Shown here: positions 1-7,829 of the stretch, one piece after another
Layout of the letters: the number at the start of each line of letters is the position of its first letter
Position numbering within the stretch: position 1 is the first letter of the stretch
Source: Syntrophorhabdus sp. PtaB.Bin184
Lineage (GTDB): Bacteria; Desulfobacterota; Syntrophorhabdia; Syntrophorhabdales; Syntrophorhabdaceae
Length of the DNA: 20,997 nucleotides
Direction: 5' to 3'
Assembly (NCBI GenBank): GCA_002067555.1
Contig: MVQQ01000192.1
Coordinates: 1-20,997, forward strand
Translations under genes and position numbers: made by a program
The notes under the pieces: model-generated
Database searches by the model: none
Told to the model about the DNA's origin: nothing
The model's input: the letters and a program-made list of their open reading frames with translations, nothing else

Positions 1-146
1 ACGCCGGTAACCTTACTTTCATTCTTCTTATCATGGACTGCCTGTGATATTCCATTGGGAGTAACATACAAGGTTAAAGGTCAACGCGGAAAGAGGTGAG
101 TTGTCAACACAATTGCTGACCAGCGCAGCTCTTGCTTTTCTTTTTC

Positions 147-202
147 CTGCAACCTGTAACTTGAAACCTGAAACAGCTTTTCTTCCCTTGAACCCTTGAA
201 CC
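147..202. repeat. Degenerate short tandem repeats (heptamer x4, then octamer x2)
   Basis: Positions 147-174 hold four head-to-tail heptamers: CTGCAAC, CTGTAAC, TTGAAAC and CTGAAAC. Positions 185-200 hold two copies of CCCTTGAA followed by CC. Both share a TTGAA-type core, so they may be parts of one decayed array. They lie downstream of the flavoprotein gene on the minus strand, in a stretch (1-218) where I see no gene. Function is unknown. Similar degenerate arrays between genes are usually dispersed repeats, but that cannot be tested here. Confidence 0.6.
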
Positions 203-218
203 GCCTCTGTTTTTGTTG

Positions 219-623
219 TTAGACGAGAGGTATGTTCTTCGGGGCGGCGGTGAAGGAGAAGAGTGTTGCCACGGCCTCGACGAAATAGAATGTCACGAAG
301 GTCTCGTCGTCCGCACCCTTCGGGTAGATTTTGAGAAGGTTTTCGGATTCGGCGAAGGCCTGGATCTTTGCGTCGCGGGAGTCGTCGAAGGCGATGCGGC
401 CCCGTATCCTCAGCCATGTGCCGTCGCTTCCCATGTCGGAGATCTCGACCTCCGGGTTCTGGGACATCTGCTTGTACACATCCTTCGTCTTGTTCGTGCA
501 GAAGTACAGGGCGTTGTTCCTCTTCATGCTGAAACCAAAGGGCCTGACACGGGCCTTCGTGCCGTCAACGGTGGCAATGTGGAACACAGGGTTGATCTTC
601 AGGTACTCAACAGCGGTAGTCAT
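219..623 (-). CDS. Pyridoxamine 5'-phosphate oxidase family (FMN-binding split-barrel) protein
   Basis: This 134-residue protein has the pattern of a small split-barrel flavoprotein. An N-terminal strand is followed by HIATVDG (residues 15-21), then RVRPFGFSM (26-33), LYFCTNKTKDVYKQM (39-53) and NPEVEISD (56-63). That order is typical of general stress protein 26 and PNPOx-like proteins that bind FMN or F420. The exact substrate cannot be inferred, and a biosynthetic PNPOx is unlikely at this length. The reading frame extends 16 codons upstream, but I chose ATG 623 because GGAGG lies 7 bases before it and the protein start fits the family. It is transcribed alone. Two perfect palindromes, ACCCCGGGGT (699-708) and TGACGTCA (714-721), lie upstream and could be operators. 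Confidence 0.82.
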   Translation of the reverse strand: MTTAVEYLKINPVFHIATVDGTKARVRPFGFSMKRNNALYFCTNKTKDVYKQMSQNPEVEISDMGSDGTWLRIRGRIAFDDSRDAKIQAFAESENLLKIYPKGADDETFVTFYFVEAVATLFSFTAAPKNIPLV

Positions 624-833
624 GTAAACCTCCAAATGTATTCCTTGCCGCTGTCCGGCACCGTGAAACAAAACGGGGCGCCTTTATGTCGGTTCCTAAC
701 CCCGGGGTCACAATGACGTCAACACACCAAGGGCTTAAAGGTTGTTGAGAGCCGCTCGGCGGCACTCTTCGAGCCACTGAATTTTCCTGCTATCCCGTCG
801 CTTTGTCAAGAGAATTGTCGCGGGAGGAGAATT

Positions 834-904
834 GGTGAGGGAGAACAGTCTTATGAGGTGAATTTCGATACGTTGGGGTTTGCTTTGCCTGTTCTCCGCT
901 CACC
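834..904 (+). promoter_or_regulatory. Long inverted repeat, possible leader hairpin
   Basis: GGTGAGGGAGAACAG (834-848) pairs with CTGTTCTCCGCTCACC (889-904). All 15 bases of the left arm match, and the right arm carries a single bulged G. The loop is 40 bases. The structure lies about 230 bases before the start of the marker-11 gene. It could be a leader RNA hairpin, a binding site, or a small mobile-element remnant. No T-run follows, so it is not an ordinary intrinsic terminator. Confidence 0.55.
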
Positions 905-1015
905 GTGGTAGACGCGTTTCAATATCTCGACTGTTTCGTACCCGTTTTGGTATTATCCATCATTTGGGCTTTGGGTTTCTGTCGTCTACATGTGACAATG
1001 CGAGTGGTCGCATAA

Positions 1016-1071
1016 TGATATCGGACTCTATGATGCAGATAGTCGTTGATATCGGGAGCGTCTCCTGATAT
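1016..1071 (+). promoter_or_regulatory. Candidate operator: TGATATCGG direct repeat plus near-perfect palindrome
   Basis: TGATATCGG occurs at 1016-1024 and again at 1047-1055, 31 bases apart, close to three helical turns. The second copy is part of an inverted repeat, ATATCGGGAG (1049-1058), CGT, CTCCTGATAT (1062-1071), with 9 of 10 arm bases matching. It ends 64 bases before the marker-11 start codon, a suitable place for a repressor or activator of the 1136-4157 operon. The binding protein is unknown. Confidence 0.5.
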
Positions 1072-1135
1072 GTATGCCAAATACCGGTTATGATGGGTCA
1101 GGATCGCTTACGCACAAAAAGAGGGAGGGAACGAG

Positions 1136-2122
1136 ATGATCAGACTTACGCCCGATGAGGTTAGAGAGAGGTTTGGCAGGTTCTATTACGAATCATTCCT
1201 TACGATGGTTGACACCGCGAAGGACAGGATCGAGATAGCCGAAACGTTCGGCCACTATCCCGGGAGCGCCGAATGGACGGCGATAAACCGCTGCCGCGCC
1301 GGAGGTATCATAGAGTTTTGCGAGCTATATGGGAAGACGGCCGTTACGCACGCAAGGTTGGGTGAGGCCGATGTGCGTTTCGGACCCGTGGACAAGGAGC
1401 AGGGCGGGCAGGCCCTGCAGGGTGCGCTGGTGGAAGGCGACCGGGTGAGGACGAAATGGATCGGCATCGCGGGCATGAGCCTGAGCGCCTGCGGGTCTCT
1501 CCCTCAGGCCCCCGGGGTGATCGAGGCTTGGTATCCTGATGAGGATGATCTCGACGTCGGAGGCGGCAAGACGGGGCGGGTCGAGATCATCACACCTCTC
1601 TATGAGAAGATATCCTTCGGCATCGACGATACCGATGATCCCACGGGTGGTGCGACCTTCGCGCTTATCCTGAACGCACGGAACGAGGCGGCAAAAATAG
1701 ACGGTGTGGAGCCGCTTCTCGTCAGGTTCGCACAGCTCTTGCCGAAATGCCCCTACAAGACGACCAACTGCACCTCTTCGTTCCTGTCCTTCGCGGTGAG
1801 GCCGGGGATGGAGGAGAGGCTTGTCGATACCGTCGTCGGCATCGTTGTCTCACAATCCCGTTCCGCCGATACGGGCATCGCGATGCTCAAAGGCATCGGG
1901 GTGCCCGAAGCACTGAATGCTTTCGGATGGGAGGCGAAGAGAAGGCTTATCTCCCTCGAAGAGGCGTATGCATTAGATGGGCTCGACGGGTTGCGGCTCG
2001 TCGATACGGGTCCGGGTAAAAAGGGTCTGATAGGCGCCCTGGCGGCCATCGGCCTGTCGGAAGAGAAACTTTCTTCGGCGTTGGATGATGACAGGGGCCT
2101 TGAGCGCATCAAAAGGTGGTAG
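1136..2122 (+). CDS. Methanogenesis marker protein 11 homologue (TiaS-like DDTD motif)
   Basis: This 328-residue protein carries FGIDDTDDPTGGATFAL (161-177). The DDTD signature is shared with the kinase domain of TiaS, the archaeal tRNA-Ile2 agmatinylcytidine synthetase, and with the family named methanogenesis marker 11. KTTNCTSSFLSFAV (208-221) and a glycine-rich C-terminal part (VDTGPGKKGLIGAL, 289-302) follow. Full length and absence of RNA-binding TiaS domains favour the marker family over TiaS. The reaction is not known to me; ATP-dependent phosphorylation is plausible from the motif only. AGGGAGG lies just upstream of ATG 1136. It is the first gene of an operon with the MtxX homologue and an MFS transporter, and its stop overlaps the open frame of the next gene. 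Such genes are otherwise associated with methanogenic archaea, so transfer or an ancient shared function is possible. Confidence 0.75.
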   Translation: MIRLTPDEVRERFGRFYYESFLTMVDTAKDRIEIAETFGHYPGSAEWTAINRCRAGGIIEFCELYGKTAVTHARLGEADVRFGPVDKEQGGQALQGALVEGDRVRTKWIGIAGMSLSACGSLPQAPGVIEAWYPDEDDLDVGGGKTGRVEIITPLYEKISFGIDDTDDPTGGATFALILNARNEAAKIDGVEPLLVRFAQLLPKCPYKTTNCTSSFLSFAVRPGMEERLVDTVVGIVVSQSRSADTGIAMLKGIGVPEALNAFGWEAKRRLISLEEAYALDGLDGLRLVDTGPGKKGLIGALAAIGLSEEKLSSALDDDRGLERIKRW

Positions 2123-2130
2123 GGGGTTAT

Positions 2131-2935
2131 ATGATAACGGACAGGATAATCGACCGGGCGAGGTCATCACGGGCGATAATAGCCATTGGCGCGGAGGAAG
2201 GCTACGAGCGGAAGGTCATTGAGAGCGCAGAGAAGGCGGAAGAAGCGGGATACGCCAGAGTCGTCATCGTGAGCCGTGAGCCTCTGGTGACGGATATCGC
2301 GAACGTGACATCGCCGTCGCCGGCTGCACGGCTGGTGGAATTGCTCAAGACCGGAGAGGTCGCCGGGATCGTGCGCGGCTCGCTGGACGTCAATCCCGTC
2401 ATGGCGGCCATGAAGGAGGAGTTCGGAGTGGAAAAGCTCCTGAGACTCGGCATCCTCAGGACCCCCCCGGGGCAGCCTTTCTTCTTTGCCCCCGTTGGTA
2501 TCGATGATGCGTGGAGGGTGAAGGAGAAGATAGAACTCGGCGCCCTCGGGGCGGACCTGATGAGGAAGCTCGGCGTCGAGGAAGACATAGCGGTCCTCGG
2601 CGGCGGCAGGAAGGGAGATATCGGCAGGTCGACCATAACGGACAGGAGCATACGTGCCGCGGAGAAAGCTGCCGACGGGCTGAGGAAGAAAGGGTACCGT
2701 GCGACATGCATGTACATCCTCCTCGAAGAGGCCATCGGGAAGTACAATTTCATCCTGGCGCCTGACGGCATCAGCGGAAACCTTATCTATCGCTCGCTTT
2801 GCCTGGTGGGGGAAGGCAGCGGGATGGGGGGGCCCTGCCGTGGGGGTCGATTTCGTTTACGTCGATACATCCCGGGCGGGGAGAAACTATCAGAACGCAA
2901 TCTGTTGTGCCTCCGCGCTTGCAGGATTGATTTGA
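2131..2935 (+). CDS. mtxX: MtxX / methanogenesis marker protein 4 homologue, apparently frameshifted
   Basis: The first 235 residues read as a phosphotransacylase-like protein of the MtxX (marker 4) family: IIAIGAEEGYERKV (16-29), GIVRGSLDVNPVMAAMKEEF (79-98), VLGGGRKGDIGR (155-166) and FILAPDGISGNLIYRSLCLV (207-226). At the G7 run 2826-2832 the family-like sequence jumps to the next frame. There it continues AVGVDFVYVDTSRAGRNYQN and ends at TGA 2933-2935, giving about 267 residues. Without the shift the frame runs into unrelated sequence up to 2982 and overlaps the next gene. One extra G explains this, as a sequencing error, a mutation, or slippage. ATG 2131 is preceded by GGGGG; a GTG at 2116 is possible. 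The enzymatic role is unproven: the MtxX name implies a methyltransferase, while the fold resembles phosphate acetyl/butyryl transferases. Confidence 0.75.
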
Positions 2936-2939
2936 GGGT

Positions 2940-4157
2940 ATGGATAACAAGCCTGCGAAGATCATCGTTACCGTTATCCTAGCCATGATAGCCGATGGGA
3001 TCGATCTTCAGGTTCTGGCACTGGCTCTGCCGACTCTCATGACGCAGCTTGGGATATCGCCGGTTCTGGCCGGATTGCTCTGGACGTACACGCTCATCGG
3101 TATGGGCATCGGCGGCATTGGTGCAGGTTGGGCCTCAGACCGGTTGGGGCGTGTCCGGGTGACGTGGTGGTGCGTACTTATCTTTTCGTTGTTTACCGGT
3201 ATGATTGGGTTTTGCACGGAATACTGGCAGATAGCCGTCATACGCGTCGTGTCCGGTCTCGGTATCGGGGCTGTCTACAGCGTGGGTAATCTCCTTGTAG
3301 CCGAGTGCGTACCTACGGGGAGGCGCAATACCGTCCTCAGCGTTGTTATGGCAGGATGGTCTCTGGGTTACGTTATAGCGGCTCTGATCTCCGGAATTGT
3401 CATATCTTCCTGGGGATGGCGTCCGTTGTTCTTCTTGGCCGCCGTCCCCGGTCTCATGTGCCTCGTGTTGATGTATGGCGTTTCCGACCCGCCGGTTTGG
3501 CTTGCCGCCCACCAAAGATTCAAGCGGGACGGTCGAAACGAATTTGACGCTATCTGGAAGGACATGAGGATGAGACGTACTTTTCTGCTCTGGGCCGCAA
3601 CATCGATAGCAATGCAGTTCGGATTTTACGGGGCAAGCACATGGTTTCCCGCCTACCTCGTGAGGGAGCTCCACGTAAGTTTGAAGAATATGGGGTGGTT
3701 CCTCGCATTGAGTTATACGATGGGCCTTTTTTCAAAGCCGATCATAGGTCTTCTGGCAGACCGCTTCGGTCGGCGGCTTATGTGGATGATCAGCGGGTCT
3801 TGCACTTCAGTTGCAATTCCCGTGATCCTCATCTTTGCCACACCATCGAATGTGGCCTTCCTTTTACTCATTTTCGGCGCCCTGTGTGGCTCGCTGTATG
3901 CTATAAACGCTACATACCTCAGCGAGAGCTTTCCCACTGCAGTTCGGGGTACGGCAATGGCAACCTCATATAACGTGGGCCGGGTTGGCTCGATGGTCGC
4001 CCCCGTGTTTATCGGCTGGGTCGCTACCGGCTGTTCAATAGGGGCGGGGATAGCCAGTTGCGCAGCGGCTTACCTCGTCACTGCCTTGCTTCCCGGAATC
4101 TTTATCAGGGAGAAGATGCATGACCCGATGGAGCTTGGAAAAGATTCCGGCGCATAA
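2940..4157 (+). CDS. MFS transporter, aromatic acid/H+ symporter-like (AAHS family)
   Basis: This 405-residue protein has about 12 hydrophobic segments. It shows DGIDLQVLALALP (19-31) in the first helix, which matches the DGxD signature of BenK/PcaK/MhpT-type carboxylate symporters. The motif-A loop GWASDRLGR (63-71) follows, and a second half-repeat LADRFGRR lies after the central loop. The likely role is proton-coupled uptake of an aromatic or other organic acid across the inner membrane; the substrate is not determinable. GAGGG lies 4-5 bases before ATG 2940, which is only four bases after the frame-corrected stop of the MtxX gene. Translation is therefore probably coupled, and the transporter should serve the same process as the two marker genes. 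It is the last gene of the operon and converges on the ABC exporter gene. Confidence 0.85.
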   Translation: MDNKPAKIIVTVILAMIADGIDLQVLALALPTLMTQLGISPVLAGLLWTYTLIGMGIGGIGAGWASDRLGRVRVTWWCVLIFSLFTGMIGFCTEYWQIAVIRVVSGLGIGAVYSVGNLLVAECVPTGRRNTVLSVVMAGWSLGYVIAALISGIVISSWGWRPLFFLAAVPGLMCLVLMYGVSDPPVWLAAHQRFKRDGRNEFDAIWKDMRMRRTFLLWAATSIAMQFGFYGASTWFPAYLVRELHVSLKNMGWFLALSYTMGLFSKPIIGLLADRFGRRLMWMISGSCTSVAIPVILIFATPSNVAFLLLIFGALCGSLYAINATYLSESFPTAVRGTAMATSYNVGRVGSMVAPVFIGWVATGCSIGAGIASCAAAYLVTALLPGIFIREKMHDPMELGKDSGA

Positions 4158-4186
4158 TCCGCGGTGATCTGGCGGACGCATGTCCC

Positions 4187-5878
4187 TCATGACTTGTTCG
4201 AATGCCCGTAGAGGTGGACGACCCTGTCGAAACGGTCCGCCACCGACCTTTTGTGGGTGATGCAGATTATCGTTTGGTCCCGGAAGACCCTGAAGAGGTC
4301 GTCGAGTATCTCCTCTTCCACCTGCCTGTCAAGACCGGATGTGAATTCGTCGAGGACCAGTATGGCCGGATCGCGGACAAGGGCGCGTGCGAGTGCAATA
4401 CGTTGCTTCTGGCCGCCGGAAAAATTGAGGCCGTCCCGGCCGAACACAGTCTCATACCCGTGAGGCAGTTCTTCGATCACCTTGTCCATCCGCACCAGGG
4501 AAGCAACTCTGTGGATGTCCTCCAGGGGAACGCCATACCATCCCATGGCGATATTCTCCCGGATCGTCTGGCGGAAGAGGTGTGTCTCCTGCCTGACGTA
4601 CGCAAAATAGCTCAGGTAGAAAGGCAGGGGATAGGATGCGACGTCCCTGTCTCCAAAGAGTATCGTTCCCTCCTCAGGTCTCAGGAACCGCAGCAGAAGC
4701 TGTGCAAGGGTGCTCTTGCCCGAGCCGCTCGGCCCCATGACGGCGATCTTCTCGCCGGGCCCTATGGTGAGATGGAAACGGTCCAATACCTTCCTGCCCG
4801 GCGCGTAGGCGAAGGAAACATCCAGGAACTCAATACCGGCGATGCGGGGAACGTCCTCAAGCTCTATCTCCTCTTCCTTGTTCACTTCAGGGAAGGCGAG
4901 CATCTCTTCGATCCTGTTTATGGACGGCAGGACCTGGGCCGCTGCCACCATGCTCTGGAATACGAGGAATACCTGCACGGACAGCCGGAAGAATATCATG
5001 AAGTACGCGATGAGCATCCCTGTCGTGATGTCCGAACTGCCCTGGCATATCATGAAGCCGCCGATGATGAAGGGCAGGACGCGCACAATGAGGCCCAGCA
5101 GCTCCAGTCCCTGCGACGTGAGGTTCGATATTGTGAGGTTGTTTATGTTCGCCTCGGCGTAGTCCCCGGAGGCCTTTGAGAACCGGCGCGCCATGGCCCC
5201 CGTCTGCTGAAAGAAGCGCACCTCCATTATCCCGCCCACGGCATCCACGACAAGGTCGTTTTGCACCGTCAGCTTCTCCCGCGAGAGCCGGTACTTCTCC
5301 GCTATGGACCGGTAGTTCCAGCGGGCATAGAGGTAAAGGAAAGGCAGGGAGACGATGAAGATGGACCCGAGCTTCCAGTTCCATATGAGGAGGCCGATGA
5401 CGAGGAGAAGAGCGAACAGGGCGACGGCGATGGAGCGCAGAACGGTTTGGTTGAAGAAGGCGCTTATCGATTCCAGATCGCCGGTGATGCGCGTGACGAT
5501 GTCCCCGGATTGGAACCTGTCGAAGAATGCCCTTTCCTTGTCCAGGATACCTTCGAAGAGCCTCTGCCGGAACTCGGAGAAGATCTTCTCCGAAGCCTTT
5601 ATGGAGTAATAGACGTGTGCTATCCACAGGAGGTAGGCGATAATGAAGATGAGTATGAGAGCGCCGCTCAAGGACATGAGAAGAGAAGTGTCCCGGGCCG
5701 GGATGGCGGTGTCGACCATCATCTTGATGAGGAAGGGACCGAGAAGCGAACCGAAGGTGGATAGGATGATGAATACCGACGCTATGCACAGGGGCTTCCT
5801 CTGCGTACGGATCGGACCTTCCAGGAGCTGCCACAGCTTACGCAGAACGGATATCATGCCTTGCCTATCTTCAAGCAT
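4187..5878 (-). CDS. ABC transporter, fused permease and ATPase (type B, MsbA/LapB-like exporter)
   Basis: The 563-residue protein joins an N-terminal six-helix membrane domain (about 28-320) to a C-terminal ATPase. Visible ATPase motifs are Walker A GPSGSGKST (382-390), the Q-loop in VRQETHLF (428-435), signature NFSGGQKQRIALARAL (485-500), Walker B ILVLDEFTSGLD (506-517), and H-loop histidine 542. The signature has FSGGQ in place of the usual LSGGQ, and the residue after the catalytic glutamate is F rather than A or P. Half-transporters of this size act as dimers exporting lipids, peptides or drugs; the substrate is unknown. I kept ATG 5878, which has GAGG about 8 bases upstream; ATG 5857 is an alternative. 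It may share a transcript with the Rossmann-fold gene or use its own promoter in 5879-6113. Confidence 0.9.
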   Translation of the reverse strand: MLEDRQGMISVLRKLWQLLEGPIRTQRKPLCIASVFIILSTFGSLLGPFLIKMMVDTAIPARDTSLLMSLSGALILIFIIAYLLWIAHVYYSIKASEKIFSEFRQRLFEGILDKERAFFDRFQSGDIVTRITGDLESISAFFNQTVLRSIAVALFALLLVIGLLIWNWKLGSIFIVSLPFLYLYARWNYRSIAEKYRLSREKLTVQNDLVVDAVGGIMEVRFFQQTGAMARRFSKASGDYAEANINNLTISNLTSQGLELLGLIVRVLPFIIGGFMICQGSSDITTGMLIAYFMIFFRLSVQVFLVFQSMVAAAQVLPSINRIEEMLAFPEVNKEEEIELEDVPRIAGIEFLDVSFAYAPGRKVLDRFHLTIGPGEKIAVMGPSGSGKSTLAQLLLRFLRPEEGTILFGDRDVASYPLPFYLSYFAYVRQETHLFRQTIRENIAMGWYGVPLEDIHRVASLVRMDKVIEELPHGYETVFGRDGLNFSGGQKQRIALARALVRDPAILVLDEFTSGLDRQVEEEILDDLFRVFRDQTIICITHKRSVADRFDRVVHLYGHSNKS

Positions 5879-6032
5879 CCATCGGCCTCACGTCGTTGGT
5901 AGGGTTCGTCCATACATTATCACATGGATGGGAGGGGCCGCTACAGCATATTTGAAAGAGAGTGCCGAGCGCAGATTGGAGACGGCCCCAGGAAACCGTC
6001 GATGGCGTGGCGGAAGATGGGTGTGGAGAAGA

Positions 6033-6102
6033 GGGATGCCGCCGGATGCGCCAGGGGTACGGAGGTGTACTTAAAAAGGTGCGCAGACGCCGGCAGCATC
6101 CC
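6033..6102. repeat. 70-base nested inverted repeat between the Rossmann-fold and ABC genes
   Basis: GGGATGCCGCCGG (6033-6045) pairs with CCGGCAGCATCCC (6090-6102), 12 of 13 bases matching. Inside, TGCGC (6047-6051) pairs with GCGCA (6081-6085), and GTAC at 6057-6060 and 6067-6070 can close a small hairpin. The structure begins 11 bases after the stop codon of the minus-strand Rossmann-fold gene. It could stabilise that transcript's 3' end, act as a Rho-assisted terminator, or be a leader element of the ABC gene. No T-run follows on the minus strand. The 5879-6113 gap otherwise shows no gene. Confidence 0.6.
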
Positions 6103-6113
6103 GTGGGGTGGGA

Positions 6114-7829
6114 TTATATATACTTACCCCCCCTTGAAGCATAGGCTTTGTCACGGCCTCCAGCGAACTCGTCAATGAGAACGCGGGCCACTATCTCTCC
6201 GGCGTCGATGGGCGTCTGTCCATCTCTCGCCTCCATGCATTCGCCGCCATGGACGCGCGAGCTCAGACAGGCGGCGGAGGTGCGAATCTCGGAAAGCACC
6301 TTCCGGAAACGTTCCTGCCAGCGGGACATGTTATCGCCTCGCAGGTCTACCCATTCGCGCGACGCAAATTCATCTACCGCATCAGCGGTGATGGCCCAGG
6401 GTCTCTGCTCCCAGCTCTTATCGCGATTGGTTCTGTGAGCAAAGAGGAGTCTTTGCCCGTCGGAGGCAAGGATGGGAATGCCGAGCGAGATGGGCTCGAT
6501 TCGCAGGGCTTTATTCTCGAAGAGATGTTTTTCCACCTTGCCCGATATCTCCACCGGTGTCGCGGCCATGAGGTTTTCGATGGTGCTGAAGCACAGGCGA
6601 AGCAGGTTTGCCTCGAATATCAACTTGGTGGGGTGTGGTCCCAGGTATCCGTAGCATACACCCTCGGCACCCATGGAATCCATGCGCTTTACCGCTGATT
6701 CCCTGAGGCAGCCCGCCTGGTAGGTGGAATCCATGACAGCGCCTTCGATGGCTCCGATCACGTCCTTCGAGCCGTCTATCCCGAGGATGGTGAGCATTGC
6801 GGTGTGCGCTATCTCTTCAGGTGTCACGAACTCCATCAACCCGAGAGCGGTTATCACCTTGAACTCGTCGCGTGAGAATACGCCATTCTCACCGGTGTCG
6901 ACGAAGACCCCTCCCACCTTGCAATCGGCCATGACCTTCCCGTGCCCGTTGCCGTTCAGTTCAAAGGTACCGCCCGGCTTAAGCAGGAAGGCACCCTCGG
7001 GCTCGCAGTCGTATGCAGACATCTCCTTACCGGAACGCGAGATCTTTCCCTTCCCCACGCCCTTCCAGCCGATCATCGCGGCGGGCTTGATCTCCTTGAC
7101 CACCGGCCAGCCGGGCGTTCTGTTCATGGTAAAGAGGAGCATGGTCTGGGCGCCCGAAAGGGCCGATTTCGCCATGAGAAGACGGGAAGGACTCTCTTCA
7201 CCGTGGGTAAAGGGAATATTGAGTCCCATGCCGCCGGTGCCGGTGGTCCCCACCTTGAGATACACCTGCGTTCCCGCGGCCTTCATCGCCTCGTTAAGTA
7301 TCTGGACGTGGCGGATCAGTGGAGGGATCGCTATGGTCGCGAGAAGGGAATAGGCGACGTCGGTTCCACTGCGGGTGCCTCCGAATTCCATGTCCCTGCG
7401 CATGTTGTTGTAGGCATAGAAGACGTCCCTGTATGCAAGTGCGGTGGCGGTGTTTATGCAGTCGATGATGATATCGGGGTTATAATGAGTGATAAGCCTG
7501 TGGAGGGTCGAGGAGTGAAGTATCTCTTCCGTCAGTTCGCCCAGGTTGTCATCTACGAGCTGACGGAGACGCGCCGGATCCTCGATGAGACTGTCCATCG
7601 TTTTTTGCCTCTCCTCGTAGCGAACGAAGAGATTGCCGAAATCGTGCCTGATGTCACAGTGATGGATGTTCTCCGCCGCAATCTCGGCCACCGCCGCCAT
7701 CGCCTCGGCTTCTCTCAGGGACGTTACGACGAGTGTCCCCGGCTCATAGATGAGAAGCTGCCGGCAGACAGCTATCCCCACCTCCCCATACCCGCCGAGA
7801 ACGAGTATTGTCTTGTTCTTGATCTCCAT
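6114..7829 (-). CDS. Large NAD(P)-binding Rossmann-fold protein (short-chain-dehydrogenase-like)
   Basis: This 571-residue protein starts with KTILVLGGYGEVG (6-18), a classic GxxGxxG dinucleotide loop after a beta strand. PDIIIDCINTATALAY (118-133) resembles the NAG-type strand of extended short-chain dehydrogenases. A distinctive block VGTTGTGGMGLNIPFTHGEE (193-212) follows, with SRLLMAKSAL a few residues on. The protein is about twice the length of a classical SDR, and no clear YxxxK pair was found, so the reaction is unknown. It is predicted to be cytoplasmic. AAGGAGG lies 6 bases before ATG 7829. The stop of the upstream permease (TAA) overlaps this start by one base, which strongly implies translational coupling. 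It may act on the compound that permease imports; this is inference. Confidence 0.65.
   Translation of the reverse strand: MEIKNKTILVLGGYGEVGIAVCRQLLIYEPGTLVVTSLREAEAMAAVAEIAAENIHHCDIRHDFGNLFVRYEERQKTMDSLIEDPARLRQLVDDNLGELTEEILHSSTLHRLITHYNPDIIIDCINTATALAYRDVFYAYNNMRRDMEFGGTRSGTDVAYSLLATIAIPPLIRHVQILNEAMKAAGTQVYLKVGTTGTGGMGLNIPFTHGEESPSRLLMAKSALSGAQTMLLFTMNRTPGWPVVKEIKPAAMIGWKGVGKGKISRSGKEMSAYDCEPEGAFLLKPGGTFELNGNGHGKVMADCKVGGVFVDTGENGVFSRDEFKVITALGLMEFVTPEEIAHTAMLTILGIDGSKDVIGAIEGAVMDSTYQAGCLRESAVKRMDSMGAEGVCYGYLGPHPTKLIFEANLLRLCFSTIENLMAATPVEISGKVEKHLFENKALRIEPISLGIPILASDGQRLLFAHRTNRDKSWEQRPWAITADAVDEFASREWVDLRGDNMSRWQERFRKVLSEIRTSAACLSSRVHGGECMEARDGQTPIDAGEIVARVLIDEFAGGRDKAYASRGGKYI

Larger units (their letters stand above)
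624..1135. other. Intergenic region between divergent genes, with two inverted repeats
   Basis: This 512-base stretch separates the flavoprotein gene (minus) from the marker-11 operon (plus). It is visibly more AT-rich than the flanking genes. I see no convincing gene: one open frame at 880-1068 lacks a Shine-Dalgarno site and a recognisable protein pattern. It contains two short palindromes near 699-721, a long-arm inverted repeat at 834-904, and a direct plus inverted repeat cluster at 1016-1071. No clean sigma-70 or sigma-54 promoter could be assigned by eye. Confidence 0.6.

Noticed and set aside
880..1068. 62-codon open frame before the marker-11 gene
   Set aside because: No Shine-Dalgarno site, an atypical composition, and it starts inside one arm region of an inverted repeat.
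4202..5179. 325-codon open frame on the plus strand
   Set aside because: It is antisense to the ABC exporter ATPase motifs and has no recognisable protein pattern.
5946..5983. Possible sigma-54 promoter on the minus strand (CGGCAC...TTCA)
   Set aside because: The invariant GC of the -12 element is missing.
6033..6102. tRNA-like 7-base acceptor stem GGGATGC/GCATCCC
   Set aside because: The pairing continues as one long hairpin with no cloverleaf arms or anticodon loop.
5879..6113. Possible cobalamin-type riboswitch before the ABC gene
   Set aside because: No conserved B12-box-like sequence was found on either strand.
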